Of a DNA stretch of 64,000 nucleotides, positions 18,484 to 26,315 are shown in pieces; position 1 is the first letter of the stretch; each line of letters starts with the position of its first letter. The position numbers and the translations under genes were made by a program. Below the pieces are notes generated by a model. That model searched no databases. It was not told the origin of the DNA and saw nothing but the letters and a program-made list of their open reading frames with translations. The DNA is from Archangium gephyra. GTDB taxonomy: Bacteria; Myxococcota; Myxococcia; Myxococcales; Myxococcaceae. The stretch is taken from positions 62,001 through 126,000 of the forward strand of contig QFQP01000015.1 of NCBI GenBank assembly GCA_003243425.1, given 5' to 3'.

Positions 18484-18860
18484 GCGGTGCGGTACTTCTT
18501 GTCGAGCTCTTTGACGGCCCGGTCCCAGGCGCGGTTCAGGCGCGGCCAGTCGGCTTCGGCAGCACTGGGTCGGGCGATGAACACGAGGTCGAGACCCCTG
18601 GGCAGGTTGGCTCGTTGGAGCCGGAACAACTCACGCAGCCGACGACGGATGCGGTTTCGCACCACGGCGTTGCCGACTTTGGTGGAAACGGTGAGACCCA
18701 ACCGCGTGAGGCCCTCGGCTCTTCCATTCGGGAGCACCAGGCACAACAGACAGTCGGCGGTGATTTTGTGACCGCGGTCCTGCACGCGCAGGAACTCGCT
18801 GCGGCGACGCAGGCGCACCTCCTTGTCGAAGGTGAAGCGCGCCTGGCCGTCGTTCTTCAC
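18480..18860 (-). CDS. rnpA: Ribonuclease P protein component
   Basis: 126 residues; the protein subunit of RNase P, which helps the catalytic RNA remove tRNA 5' leaders. The RNR signature VGNAVVRNRIRRRLRELF is present, as are the N-terminal RLRRRSEFLRVQDRG helix region and the C-terminal LVFIARP. The start is GTG directly after the rpmH TAA, so translation is probably coupled to that of ribosomal protein L34. Confidence 0.97.
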   Translation of the reverse strand: MKNDGQARFTFDKEVRLRRRSEFLRVQDRGHKITADCLLCLVLPNGRAEGLTRLGLTVSTKVGNAVVRNRIRRRLRELFRLQRANLPRGLDLVFIARPSAAEADWPRLNRAWDRAVKELDKKYRTA

Positions 18861-19019
18861 TTACTTCGCGTACGCCTTACCGGCGAGACGCTTGCGGCCC
18901 TTCGCACGGCGAGCGGCGAGAATGGCCTTGCCGGCCTTGGTGCTGTTGCGCTTACGGAAGCCGGTCGCGCGGTTCTGCTTCACCTTGCTCGGCTGGTACG
19001 TCGGGATTCGCTTGGCCAC
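18861..19019 (-). CDS. rpmH: 50S ribosomal protein L34
   Basis: A 52-residue, very basic protein (MAKRIPTYQPSKVKQNRATG at the N-terminus, then GFRKRNSTKAGKAILAARRA and KGRKRLAG), clearly bL34. It is a few residues longer than the common 44-46 because of the MAKRIP start and AYAK end. The start is GTG with AAGGAG seven bases upstream. First gene of the leftward rpmH-rnpA-yidD-yidC-jag operon. Confidence 0.97.
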   Translation of the reverse strand: MAKRIPTYQPSKVKQNRATGFRKRNSTKAGKAILAARRAKGRKRLAGKAYAK

Positions 19020-19056
19020 GGGGTGGCTCCTTCCAGAACTGTTGCGTGTGAAACCA

Positions 19057-19116
19057 CTGGAGATGGATCTCCAGAAGATGGGCGGGCCCTTATTCCGCCC
19101 CTCGGACCCACGTCAA
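19057..19116 (-). promoter_or_regulatory. Putative rpmH operon promoter and leader palindrome
   Basis: On the minus strand TTGACG (19111-19116) and ATAAGG (19088-19093) are separated by 17 bases, a fair sigma-70-type -35/-10 pair about 70-95 bases upstream of the rpmH start. Between this and the start codon, an 18-bp palindrome, CTGGAGAT-gg-ATCTCCAG (19057-19074), would lie in the 5' leader of the mRNA. The GGGCGG...CCGCCC stem overlapping the -10 could instead be the terminator of the upstream PRTase-like gene. Confidence 0.4.
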
Positions 19117-19132
19117 GAACTCCGGCGCTGGA

Positions 19133-19798
19133 TCAGGCGGCTGAGGCGGCCTGGCGCTGCTCCACGAGGCTCGGAACGAAGCGGGGGCGGCGCGTTTTGA
19201 GGCCCAACCGCTCTTCGACCCAACCGCCAACCCCCGGCAACACCACGTTTCCACGCTTCTGGGTGTCGATGGCGAAGGTGACGAACTCGAAGAGCGCAGC
19301 GACCTTCTTCGGGAACTGCTTCCGAAGCTCGGTGTCGGCGCCCTTCAGCATCACGGGCGCGGCGATGACGATGCGACGGGGCTTCGCGTCTTCGAGGAAC
19401 TGCTCGAGGTGCGTGCGTACGATGCAGCCCGACGAGATGATGGACTTGAGCACCACGACCGTGTCGACCTGCTTGGGCATGCCGGGTTCGACGAATTGTT
19501 GAACGACGGTGGCGACGTCACCGAGCGATGAGGTGCTGCGCTCGGTCCAGTAGCAGACCAGGCGCGCGCGGCTCGCGCTTTCGAGGAAGCCGGCGGTGAG
19601 AAAGTCGGCGTCTTCGGGTGTGGTGACGACGGCGGTGACCTTCGCACCGGTAAGCCTGGAGCGCGCCGCGAGCGCGGCCCCGAGTCGGTGCATGGTCGCG
19701 CGGTACGACGAAATCGAGGCCTTCTGCAGCTGCGCGAGGCTCGCCTTCACGTCGTCATCGGCGAGCGCGGTGAAGTCGTGCGTTGGCTGGTTCTTCAC
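19133..19798 (-). CDS. Phosphoribosyltransferase-like protein (UPRT type), second gene of oriC-adjacent module
   Basis: 221 residues, family not certain. The segment VDTVVVLKSIISSGCIVRTH (residues 111-130) occupies the place of the PRPP-binding loop of uracil-type phosphoribosyltransferases (DPMLATGGS pattern), but the acidic residue is Lys and the Thr is Ser. GNVVLPGVGGWVEERLG (183-199) resembles the VPGLGDAGDRLFG uracil-binding tail. It therefore looks like a divergent PRTase. Its ATG overlaps the upstream nuclease-like gene by four bases, so they form a two-gene operon. PRTase-like effectors are known in bacterial conflict systems; whether this one is enzymatically active is unknown. Confidence 0.55.
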   Translation of the reverse strand: MKNQPTHDFTALADDDVKASLAQLQKASISSYRATMHRLGAALAARSRLTGAKVTAVVTTPEDADFLTAGFLESASRARLVCYWTERSTSSLGDVATVVQQFVEPGMPKQVDTVVVLKSIISSGCIVRTHLEQFLEDAKPRRIVIAAPVMLKGADTELRKQFPKKVAALFEFVTFAIDTQKRGNVVLPGVGGWVEERLGLKTRRPRFVPSLVEQRQAASAA

Positions 19799-20583
19799 AG
19801 GAGGCCTCGGAGGTCAGCCAGTTTCGCCGGTCGGTTCTTCAACACCGCGCTGATGAACTTTCTGAAGTGCGACGTTCTACAGGAAAACGATCCGCTGATT
19901 CCATTGCCGAAGTCGTACGAGAAGTACCCGTCGACGAGCCTGAAGGAGAAGCGTCTGATGGCCGCGAGAATCGGCGCTGCTCGCTTCCACGCTGGCGTCG
20001 GCACCCACGGGAGCCGCAGCGGAAGCGTGTGATCGGGAAGTGCCTTGACCACCTGATGAATCGATACGAAGTACCCGGGCTTACGAGCCTCGCGCCACGC
20101 GCTCGTGATCACTGCACAGATGAGCTGACGGTCAGACGCTGTGAGCGCCTTCGTCCCGAGGCGGTCGAGCTGTGCGCCGGTCTGCGAGTCATTCCAGTGT
20201 TCCGAGGGCTTGAGCGAACGGTTGAACAGCAGCACGCCGCCCGCCCGGTGCTTTGATTTCAGCAGCCGGCTCCGCGCTTTCTGGTGACCGACCACCAGAG
20301 TGACGATGGCACCACGCGCGCGCTCTGCGGCGAAGTCGGTGGCTACTTCAGACCAACGCACGCTCTTCTTGAGCTTGAGCTGAAAGCGGCGGCGGCTCGA
20401 ATCGTCTTCGGCCCAGTCGTCGACCCGGCAGTTCTTGAGCTGGCAGGCGAGGCGGCCGTACTGACCGGCCAGCGCGGCTTCGAGCGACACCAACACCCGC
20501 CACTCCGCGAAGAAGTCTTCGAAGGAGTTCCCTTTCAGGTTCGCCACTCCGCCCCGGTGCTGCGCCGCCAACGATTTCACCAT
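19795..20583 (-). CDS. Putative PD-(D/E)xK-type nuclease, first gene of oriC-adjacent module
   Basis: 262 residues, no confident family. The N-terminal 75 residues look like a restriction-endonuclease-like fold of the Mrr/Cap4 kind: Glu22 in LKGNSFEDFFAEW, acidic VDDWAEDD (55-61), and QLK in FQLKLKKSVRW (Gln68, Lys70), i.e. an E...D...QxK pattern. The remainder is mixed helix and strand with many aromatics. The chosen ATG has GGAGG four bases upstream; the frame runs further up into the DnaA-box region, where coding is implausible. It overlaps the PRTase-like gene by four bases. Placement and pairing suggest a small defence or conflict module, by inference only. Confidence 0.5.
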   Translation of the reverse strand: MVKSLAAQHRGGVANLKGNSFEDFFAEWRVLVSLEAALAGQYGRLACQLKNCRVDDWAEDDSSRRRFQLKLKKSVRWSEVATDFAAERARGAIVTLVVGHQKARSRLLKSKHRAGGVLLFNRSLKPSEHWNDSQTGAQLDRLGTKALTASDRQLICAVITSAWREARKPGYFVSIHQVVKALPDHTLPLRLPWVPTPAWKRAAPILAAIRRFSFRLVDGYFSYDFGNGISGSFSCRTSHFRKFISAVLKNRPAKLADLRGLL

Positions 20584-20671
20584 CGCCCTCCGCCTTCCTG
20601 CCGCAGGATACGGCTTCCGAATTGGTTGGCGCTCCAACGACTTTCCGGCACCACCCGTCGCTGTCCGCCGG

Positions 20672-20855
20672 CTCTCCACACGTTCTGTGGAAAACGCTGT
20701 GGAGTCTGTGGAAAACCCGCCCCGACTCCCTGTGGGAACTGTGGAGAACGCCGCGCTCCGTCAAATGCGTTGCAATTTGCACAGACGCACTCTCAGTTCG
20801 TGTCTCCATGCGGCGGAGCACTTTCGTCAAAGCGGCGGGTCACGAACGATCCACA
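20672..20855. other. Probable chromosomal origin (oriC): DnaA-box cluster
   Basis: The 411-base gap between the nuclease-like gene and dnaA holds a run of imperfect DnaA boxes. In TGTGGAxxx orientation: 20686 (TGTGGAAAA), 20698 (TGTGGAGTC), 20707 (TGTGGAAAA), 20731 (TGTGGGAAC) and 20740 (TGTGGAGAA). In the other orientation: CTCTCCACA at 20672 and CGATCCACA at 20847. Spacings are 12, 9, 24 and 9 bases. The rest of the gap is only mildly AT-richer (around TGCGTTGCAATTTGCACAG), so the unwinding element is not obvious. Confidence 0.7.
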
Positions 20856-20994
20856 ACGCCGTTACAGGCGCGCAACCACGCGGTGTCACACGGTTTTCGT
20901 CGAAGTTCTTGATCAGGAAAAACGCCCATGGCTAAACGTCGCCCCCCTTCCGCTGTTCGCCGCAAAACTCTTTGCCTCCTGGTGTTCGTCGACC

Positions 20995-22329
20995 ATGGCC
21001 GATTCGACGGTAAGTGCCCGTAATCTTTGGCAGAGCGCGCTCGACTCGTTGCGGGGCGATGGCCAGGCGTACGTGGTGTCGCAGCTGCTCCAGCTGCACC
21101 CCCTGAAGTACGAAGCGGGGACGCTCACCCTGGGCGTGGAGGATCTGTTCTTCCGCGATTGGGTCGACGACCACTACTCGGGCGTGATGGCACCGGCGCT
21201 GGCGAAGACGGCCGGCGGGGCGGTCAAAGTCGAGTGGCAGAAGGTCGAAAAGCGCGACGTGGTGGGCCTTTCGCTGCCCGCACTTCCAGTCGTACAGCTG
21301 CGACGCCAGCCGGCGCGCCTGAACGAGCGTTTCACCTTCGAGACCTACGTCGTCTCCGACTCCAACCAGCTGCCGGCGGCGGCGGCCTACGCGGTGGCCG
21401 AGTCACCGGGCCGGGCGTACAACCCGCTGTTCATCTACGGCGGCACGGGCCTGGGCAAGACCCACCTGCTGCACGCCATCGGCAACCGCATCGTTGCGCG
21501 CAACCCCGACGCGCGGGTGCTGTACCTGTCGAGCGAAGAGTTCACCAACCAGTTCATCGAGTCGGTGCGTGACCAGCGCATGACCGAGTTCCGTCGCCGC
21601 TTCCGTGAAGAGTGCGACGTGCTCCTCATCGACGACATCCAGTTCCTCGGGAAGAAGCAGGAGACGCAGAACGAGTTCTTCTACACGTTCAACGCGCTCC
21701 ACCAGATGGGCAAGGCCGTCATCATGACGTCCGACACGGTGCCGTCCGAGATTCCCGGCCTCGAGGACCGGCTGCGGTCGCGCTTCGCGATGGGCCTCAT
21801 CACCGACGTGCACGAGCCGAACTTCGAAGCGCGCATGGCGATTCTGAAGAAGAAGGCCGCCGCCGACGGCGTGAACCTCACCGACAAGGTGACGCAGTTC
21901 ATCGCGCGGCACGTGGTGAAGAACGTGCGCGAGCTCGAGGGGGCGCTCATCAAGGTGACCGCGGTGCACGCGCTCACCGGGCAGCCGTTGACCGAGGAGC
22001 TCTGCGCCCAGGTACTGGCCGACTTGATTCCCGCGCAGAAGGCGCTCGATGCCGAGGCGATTCAGCGGGAAGTGGCGCGCTACTACAAGCTGCCGGTCGA
22101 CGAGCTGAGGGGCGAACGCCGGGTCAAGCACGTGGCGCACGCGCGACAGGTGGCGATGTACCTGTGCCGAACGCTGACGGCCGCGTCGTTGCCGGAGATC
22201 GGCAAGCGGTTCAACAAGGACCACTCGACGGTGCTGACGTCGGTTCGGAAGATCGAGAACCTGAAGGAGAACGACTCGCAGCTGAAGTTGGAGCTGGGTG
22301 AGTTGTCCGAGAAGCTCGCGACGATCTGA
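20995..22329 (+). CDS. dnaA: Chromosomal replication initiator DnaA
   Basis: 444 residues with all four domains: the N-terminal DnaB/DiaA-binding domain (ARNLWQSALDSLRGDGQAYV), a linker shorter than in many DnaA proteins, the AAA+ core with Walker A GGTGLGKTH (about residue 150) and Walker B LLIDDIQFLGKK, and the C-terminal DNA-binding domain with DHSTVLTSVRKIE. ATP-bound DnaA opens oriC. The ATG giving MADSTVSARNLW was chosen from domain alignment; the open frame upstream crosses the DnaA boxes and is not coding. No clear Shine-Dalgarno is seen. The stop is embedded in TGATCA and is followed at once by the convergent DUF2625 relic. Confidence 0.98.
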   Translation: MADSTVSARNLWQSALDSLRGDGQAYVVSQLLQLHPLKYEAGTLTLGVEDLFFRDWVDDHYSGVMAPALAKTAGGAVKVEWQKVEKRDVVGLSLPALPVVQLRRQPARLNERFTFETYVVSDSNQLPAAAAYAVAESPGRAYNPLFIYGGTGLGKTHLLHAIGNRIVARNPDARVLYLSSEEFTNQFIESVRDQRMTEFRRRFREECDVLLIDDIQFLGKKQETQNEFFYTFNALHQMGKAVIMTSDTVPSEIPGLEDRLRSRFAMGLITDVHEPNFEARMAILKKKAAADGVNLTDKVTQFIARHVVKNVRELEGALIKVTAVHALTGQPLTEELCAQVLADLIPAQKALDAEAIQREVARYYKLPVDELRGERRVKHVAHARQVAMYLCRTLTAASLPEIGKRFNKDHSTVLTSVRKIENLKENDSQLKLELGELSEKLATI

Positions 22330-22966
22330 TCACTCCGTCCGGAGTTGATCCGCGAACTGATTGATCAGCAGCCACACTTCGTCGATGGGCACGGCTCTCC
22401 GTGCTCGCTTCGAGATGTGTGATTTCTCGGTGAAGAGCGGCGGGTAGATACCCAGCGCCTGATCAGCGCGTGGCACTTCTTTCTCCCAGCCGTCCCAGCG
22501 GAAATCAGAAGCGAACGTTCGGAAGGCCTCGGTGAAGGTCCACCGCAGCCAGTCGGTGTAGCCGAACCCGAGGTCTTCCCACTCGAGCGTGTCGGGCGCG
22601 AGGTAGTGGATTGTTCGTGGCTCACGGAACCAGGCGAAGAAACCGCCGACGAGGTCATCGGCAATCAACAGTCCGTGATGACAGCGCGGTGTCGCGCCGA
22701 CGTGGTTCCAGCGGTCGAGGGCGCGGGGAAATTCATCGCAACCGCCGCCGAGAATTCGCAGCCAGCCGTGGTCGACGAGCAGTCCGCCAGTGTGAAACGC
22801 GAGCGCACCCATGGGCGAACGCGTCGAGACCTGCAACGACTCGAGGGTTCGTTGGCCGTCTTCCCTGCTGACGGGCAACGCGCACGTCGAGCGGAGAAGA
22901 GGAGGCCCACTCGTTGAGCATCGGCAAGGCGTCTTCGGGGCTCTGGAGGTCGCGCCAGCTCTTCAT
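22330..22966 (-). pseudogene. DUF2625 family gene with a one-base frameshift
   Basis: The N-terminal 32 codons (MKSWRDLQSPEDALPMLNEW, then ASSSPLDVRV) and the rest (PVSREDGQRTLESLQVSTRS onward, then GGLLVDHGWLRILGGG, YLAPDTLEWEDLGFGYTDWL, FRWDGWEKEV) together make one DUF2625 protein. They lie in different frames that switch near 22874-22880. The total of 637 bases is 212 codons plus one, so one net extra base explains it. The family is small, cytoplasmic and of unknown function. It could be a true pseudogene or an assembly error. It abuts the end of dnaA with no spacer. Confidence 0.85.
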
Positions 22967-23302
22967 GTTTCTGTAGTGTCCATGAATCGGTAGCGAGATA
23001 CCAATTTGTTGACAGTACTGCATCAAGTCGCCGCTTCACGAAGCCGGGTGAACTGAGTGACGGGTCGTTCGAAGCGAGGGACCGTGTGCGTTGGTCTCAG
23101 CGTTCGAACACCGAGGTGTCCCGCGGTTCTTTGAGGCTCTCAACGGGAGCGGTGGCTGCAGGCTCTCGGCCTGCTCGACACGGGCAGGCCGCTCTGCACG
23201 CCACCCGTTCACTCCACTCGAGAGCCTCCCGCGAGCGGCCGCGAAAAAAGTGCGACTGCAGCATTGTCGTCGAAGCGGTACCTACTTACCATCTCAGTGA
23301 CT
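22967..23302. other. Intergenic region, no gene seen
   Basis: This 336-base gap between the DUF2625 relic and the AbiEi-like gene has no plausible coding frame on either strand. A TTGACA at about 23009 has no -10 partner at the right distance. Its composition is close to that of the neighbours. Confidence 0.5.
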
Positions 23303-24091
23303 ATGGCGAAACTGCGTCGCGGCGAGAAACTCGAACCCAACACCCTCGAGGCCTGGAAGCCTTCTGCCTTCATCGCGCAGAACCCCGTCTTCACGCTCGA
23401 CGAACTCCGCGCCGCCTACCGCCACATGGGCCGTGACCCGCGCAGCGCGCAGGAGATCGTCTCGTATTACCTCGCGCAGGGAACGCTGCTCCTCGTTCGC
23501 CGCGGCCTCTATGCACACCCCACCTGGGTCGACCCATGGCGCCTCGCTTCGCGCCTCACGCCCGATGCCGTCATCGCCTACGACGGCGCCCTCTCGTTTC
23601 ACAAACTCACCGGCGTCGGCCACTCGCTGCACTTCGCCAGCACCCGCCGGACACCCCGGCTCAACTTCAACGACATCCTCTTCGACGTGGTGCGCGTCGA
23701 GACGCTCCCGCCTCACGAGACCGTCAGCGTGAACGGAGACCCGGTTCGCGTCACGTCGCTCGAACGCACGCTCGTCGATTCGCTCGACCGCCTCGACCTC
23801 TCACCGGACCTGAAGACCCTCTGGAACGCCTTCCGATCCGCGCCGCGCGTCGACCCGAAGAAGCTCCTTCAGCACCTGAAGAAGTTGAACCGCGGTCCGC
23901 TGCTCGCGTCACGACTCGGGCTCTTCATGGAGGCGCGCAAAGAGGTCGATCACGATCTCTCCCTCGCGCTCAAGAACCTCGCGCTCCGCGCACCCGCCTA
24001 CTTCGACCGCGCCAATCGCGAGAAGGGCATGGAGATCATCTCGCGCTGGAACCTCATCGCGTCGGACGTGCTGCACGAACTCAGCGCTTGA
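23303..24091 (+). CDS. AbiEi-type antitoxin-family protein, orphan
   Basis: 262 residues. The N-terminal winged-helix region (FTLDELRAAYRHMGRDPRSA, then YYLAQGTLLLVRRGLYAHP) carries the LVRRGLYA hallmark of AbiEi antitoxins. A C-terminal domain includes VTSLERTLVDSLDRLDLS and NREKGMEIISRWNLI. AbiEi normally represses and counters a nucleotidyltransferase toxin, AbiEii, encoded directly downstream. Here the next gene is a convergent kinase, so no toxin partner is present. It may be a free regulator or the remnant of a toxin-antitoxin pair. An ATG 13 codons upstream of the first conserved residues is used; earlier in-frame starts are possible. Confidence 0.75.
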   Translation: MAKLRRGEKLEPNTLEAWKPSAFIAQNPVFTLDELRAAYRHMGRDPRSAQEIVSYYLAQGTLLLVRRGLYAHPTWVDPWRLASRLTPDAVIAYDGALSFHKLTGVGHSLHFASTRRTPRLNFNDILFDVVRVETLPPHETVSVNGDPVRVTSLERTLVDSLDRLDLSPDLKTLWNAFRSAPRVDPKKLLQHLKKLNRGPLLASRLGLFMEARKEVDHDLSLALKNLALRAPAYFDRANREKGMEIISRWNLIASDVLHELSA

Positions 24092-25556
24092 GCCACGTCG
24101 CTTCGAACTCGCGGATCATCTCGCGCGCTTCAGGCCCTGGAGCCGTCGCCGCCTCCTTCCGCAACTCGTTCAACTCGCGCAGCGCCATGCGCTGACGGTC
24201 TTCCACCAGCTCGAGCAACACGCGCTCTTCCAGCTGGGCGAACTTCCGCTCGAGGCGCGGCCGCGAACGCGCGTCCTCTGGCGGCACGTCGATGATCTTC
24301 GGCTGCGCCACCGGCTTCACCTTCGGCTTTGCAACCGTCGGCAGCGGCTCCACTTCTTTCTCGACGATCTCTTCGGGCGGTGGCGACGGCGGCGGCGCCA
24401 GTTTCACGGGCTCGGCGGGTGGTACCGGCTGCTCGACCGAGGCGCGCGGCCACAGCGCGACCGTCAACACACCCAGCCCCACCAGCACGCCCAGCACCGC
24501 CCACGGCGCTCTCGACTTGAGCGGCACCATCGTCTGCTCGGGAACCGTCGCGCGCACCTCAGGCTCGTGGTCCGCGGTCGCACGCCCGAGCGGCATCTGC
24601 GCCGGCGTGGCCCGCACGTCCAACCGCGGCAACTGCACGCTGGTCCCCGACTGCACCAGCAACCTGCGCTCCACGCGCTCCAACTGCTTCCTCGCCGCCA
24701 TCGCCGACGCCGGCCGCTTCGCCGGTTCCTTCTCGAGCAACGCGCGCAGCAATTCGTGCACGCCTTCCGGCAACCCGGGCGGCAGTTCCGGAGGTGGCGA
24801 CTTCAGGTGCTTGCTCATCATCTCGATGAGCGTCGGCGCGAAGAACGGCGTGGCTCCGGTGAACAGCTCCCAGCCGATGCAGCCCGTCGAACAGAGGTCG
24901 GTGAACGGCCCGGTCAGCACGCCGCGCACCTGCTCCGGCGCCATGTAGACCGGCGTGCCCCCCACGCGGCCACGCGTGAACTCCGGCGCGTCGGGGTCGA
25001 CCACCTTCGCGAGCCCGAAGTCGAGGATCTTCACGAACAACGTGCCGTCGGGCAGCTCGGCCAGGAACACGTTCGCGGGCTTCAGGTCACGGTGCACCAC
25101 GTTCGCCGCGTGGGCCGCCGCCAGCCCCGACAACAGCTGCTTGAGAATCGACACCGACTGCAACGGCGTGGGCCGGTGCCTGCTCAACCACGTGTCGAGC
25201 GCCTGACCGCTCAACAGCTCCATCACGAAGTACGGCTGGCCCGACGGGGTCTCACCGAAGCTGAAGATGTCGATGATGTTCGGGTGCCGCACCTGCGCCA
25301 GCGCACGGGCTTCGGCGAGCAACCCTTCACCCGAGACGCCCGACTTGAGCACCTTGATGGCCACCGCGCGCCCGATGATGGGCTGCAGCCCGCGGTACAC
25401 GATGCCCATGCCGCCTTCACCCAATCGCGCACCCACCACGTACTCACCCAGCTTCGTGCCGATGAGCGAGTCACGGACGAGCGTCTGACCGAAGGCATCG
25501 TCGTCGTGGCCGTCACCGCTCGTCACCCACCCGAGCCTGCCAACCCCCGGCTTCAC
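24081..25556 (-). CDS. Hanks-type Ser/Thr protein kinase, membrane-anchored
   Basis: 491 residues. The cytoplasmic kinase domain (about 37-300) has the glycine loop LGEGGMGIVYRG, VAIKVLK with the ATP-binding Lys, HRDLKPANVF in the catalytic loop, DFGLAK and APEQ, so it should be active. A juxtamembrane stretch leads to a single helix (AVLGVLVGLGVLTVALWP). The external part of about 120 residues is Pro-rich and then charged and helical (RLERKFAQLEERVLLELVED), without PASTA or other sensor repeats. GTG start. It overlaps the end of the AbiEi-like gene by 11 bases tail to tail. Such kinases are abundant in myxobacteria; the target is unknown. Confidence 0.93.
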   Translation of the reverse strand: MKPGVGRLGWVTSGDGHDDDAFGQTLVRDSLIGTKLGEYVVGARLGEGGMGIVYRGLQPIIGRAVAIKVLKSGVSGEGLLAEARALAQVRHPNIIDIFSFGETPSGQPYFVMELLSGQALDTWLSRHRPTPLQSVSILKQLLSGLAAAHAANVVHRDLKPANVFLAELPDGTLFVKILDFGLAKVVDPDAPEFTRGRVGGTPVYMAPEQVRGVLTGPFTDLCSTGCIGWELFTGATPFFAPTLIEMMSKHLKSPPPELPPGLPEGVHELLRALLEKEPAKRPASAMAARKQLERVERRLLVQSGTSVQLPRLDVRATPAQMPLGRATADHEPEVRATVPEQTMVPLKSRAPWAVLGVLVGLGVLTVALWPRASVEQPVPPAEPVKLAPPPSPPPEEIVEKEVEPLPTVAKPKVKPVAQPKIIDVPPEDARSRPRLERKFAQLEERVLLELVEDRQRMALRELNELRKEAATAPGPEAREMIREFEATWLKR

Positions 25557-25643
25557 GTCAATGCATCAACGCGGGTGACCGGCGCCTTCGAGACCGAAGA
25601 TGACGCGCGCGAAGGGCCGCGACGGCACTACGTTCGTGAAGGC

Positions 25644-26315
25644 ATGAACTTCTCTGGCTTTCCCCGCGAAGGTGTCGCCTGGTTCGATGCGCTCGCGTTG
25701 TCGCAGTCGCGGGAATGGTTTCAGGCCCACAGGGCCGCGTACGAGTCGCTGTGGCTCGAGCCGATGAAGGCGTTGCTCGACGAGCTGCGCGCGCCGGTGG
25801 CGAAGATCTACGGAAAGAAGATTTCTCCGGGGAAGATCTTCCGCATCAACCGCGACGTTCGCTTCTCGAAGGACAAGCGGCCGTACAAGACGAACATCGC
25901 CGCGGTGCTCAAGTTCGAAGACTCGCCCGCCATGGAAGGCCCCGCGGCGCTCTACCTGCACCTGGGCGCCGAGGAGTTCGTGGGCTTCGGCTTCTACCGA
26001 TTGGAGCCGCCCTCGCTCAAGAAGCTGCGCGGCAAGCTGCTCGACGAGAAGGAAGGCCCCAGGTTGCAGGCGCTGTTCGACGCCGCGAAGAAGGTCGGCT
26101 TCCAGTCGGACGCGCTCGAGAAGTTGAAGCGGCCGCCTCCGGGCGTGGCCAAAGACCACCCGCGCGTCGAGCTGCTCAAGAACAAGTCGCTCGCGCTCGG
26201 GCGTGATGACATTCCGAAGTCGGTCCGCTACTCGGCCGGGTTGAAGGACTGGCTCGTCGAGCAGACCGCCGTGGCCGCCCCCATCGTGAAGTGGGGAATC
26301 AAAGAGAAGTTGTGA
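25644..26315 (+). CDS. DUF2461 family protein
   Basis: 223 residues matching the DUF2461/TIGR02453 family: NRDVRFSKDKRPYKTNIAAV is the conserved core, with LYLHLGAEEFVGFGFYRLEP and the C-terminal RYSAGLKDWLVEQ. The biochemical function of the family is unknown; members are cytoplasmic. The ATG of MNFSGFPREGVAWFDAL was chosen because the family begins there; the frame extends far upstream over the kinase gene. Its stop overlaps the next ATG by one base (TGATG). Confidence 0.9.
   Translation: MNFSGFPREGVAWFDALALSQSREWFQAHRAAYESLWLEPMKALLDELRAPVAKIYGKKISPGKIFRINRDVRFSKDKRPYKTNIAAVLKFEDSPAMEGPAALYLHLGAEEFVGFGFYRLEPPSLKKLRGKLLDEKEGPRLQALFDAAKKVGFQSDALEKLKRPPPGVAKDHPRVELLKNKSLALGRDDIPKSVRYSAGLKDWLVEQTAVAAPIVKWGIKEKL

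Noticed and set aside
20284..20994. In-frame upstream extension of dnaA
   Set aside because: It spans the DnaA boxes and the antisense of the nuclease-like gene, and DnaA domain I starts at the ATG chosen.
22332..22345. Palindrome ACTCCG-tc-CGGAGT at the end of dnaA
   Set aside because: The two-base loop cannot form a stable hairpin, and it lies within the coding end of the DUF2625 relic; chance is likely.
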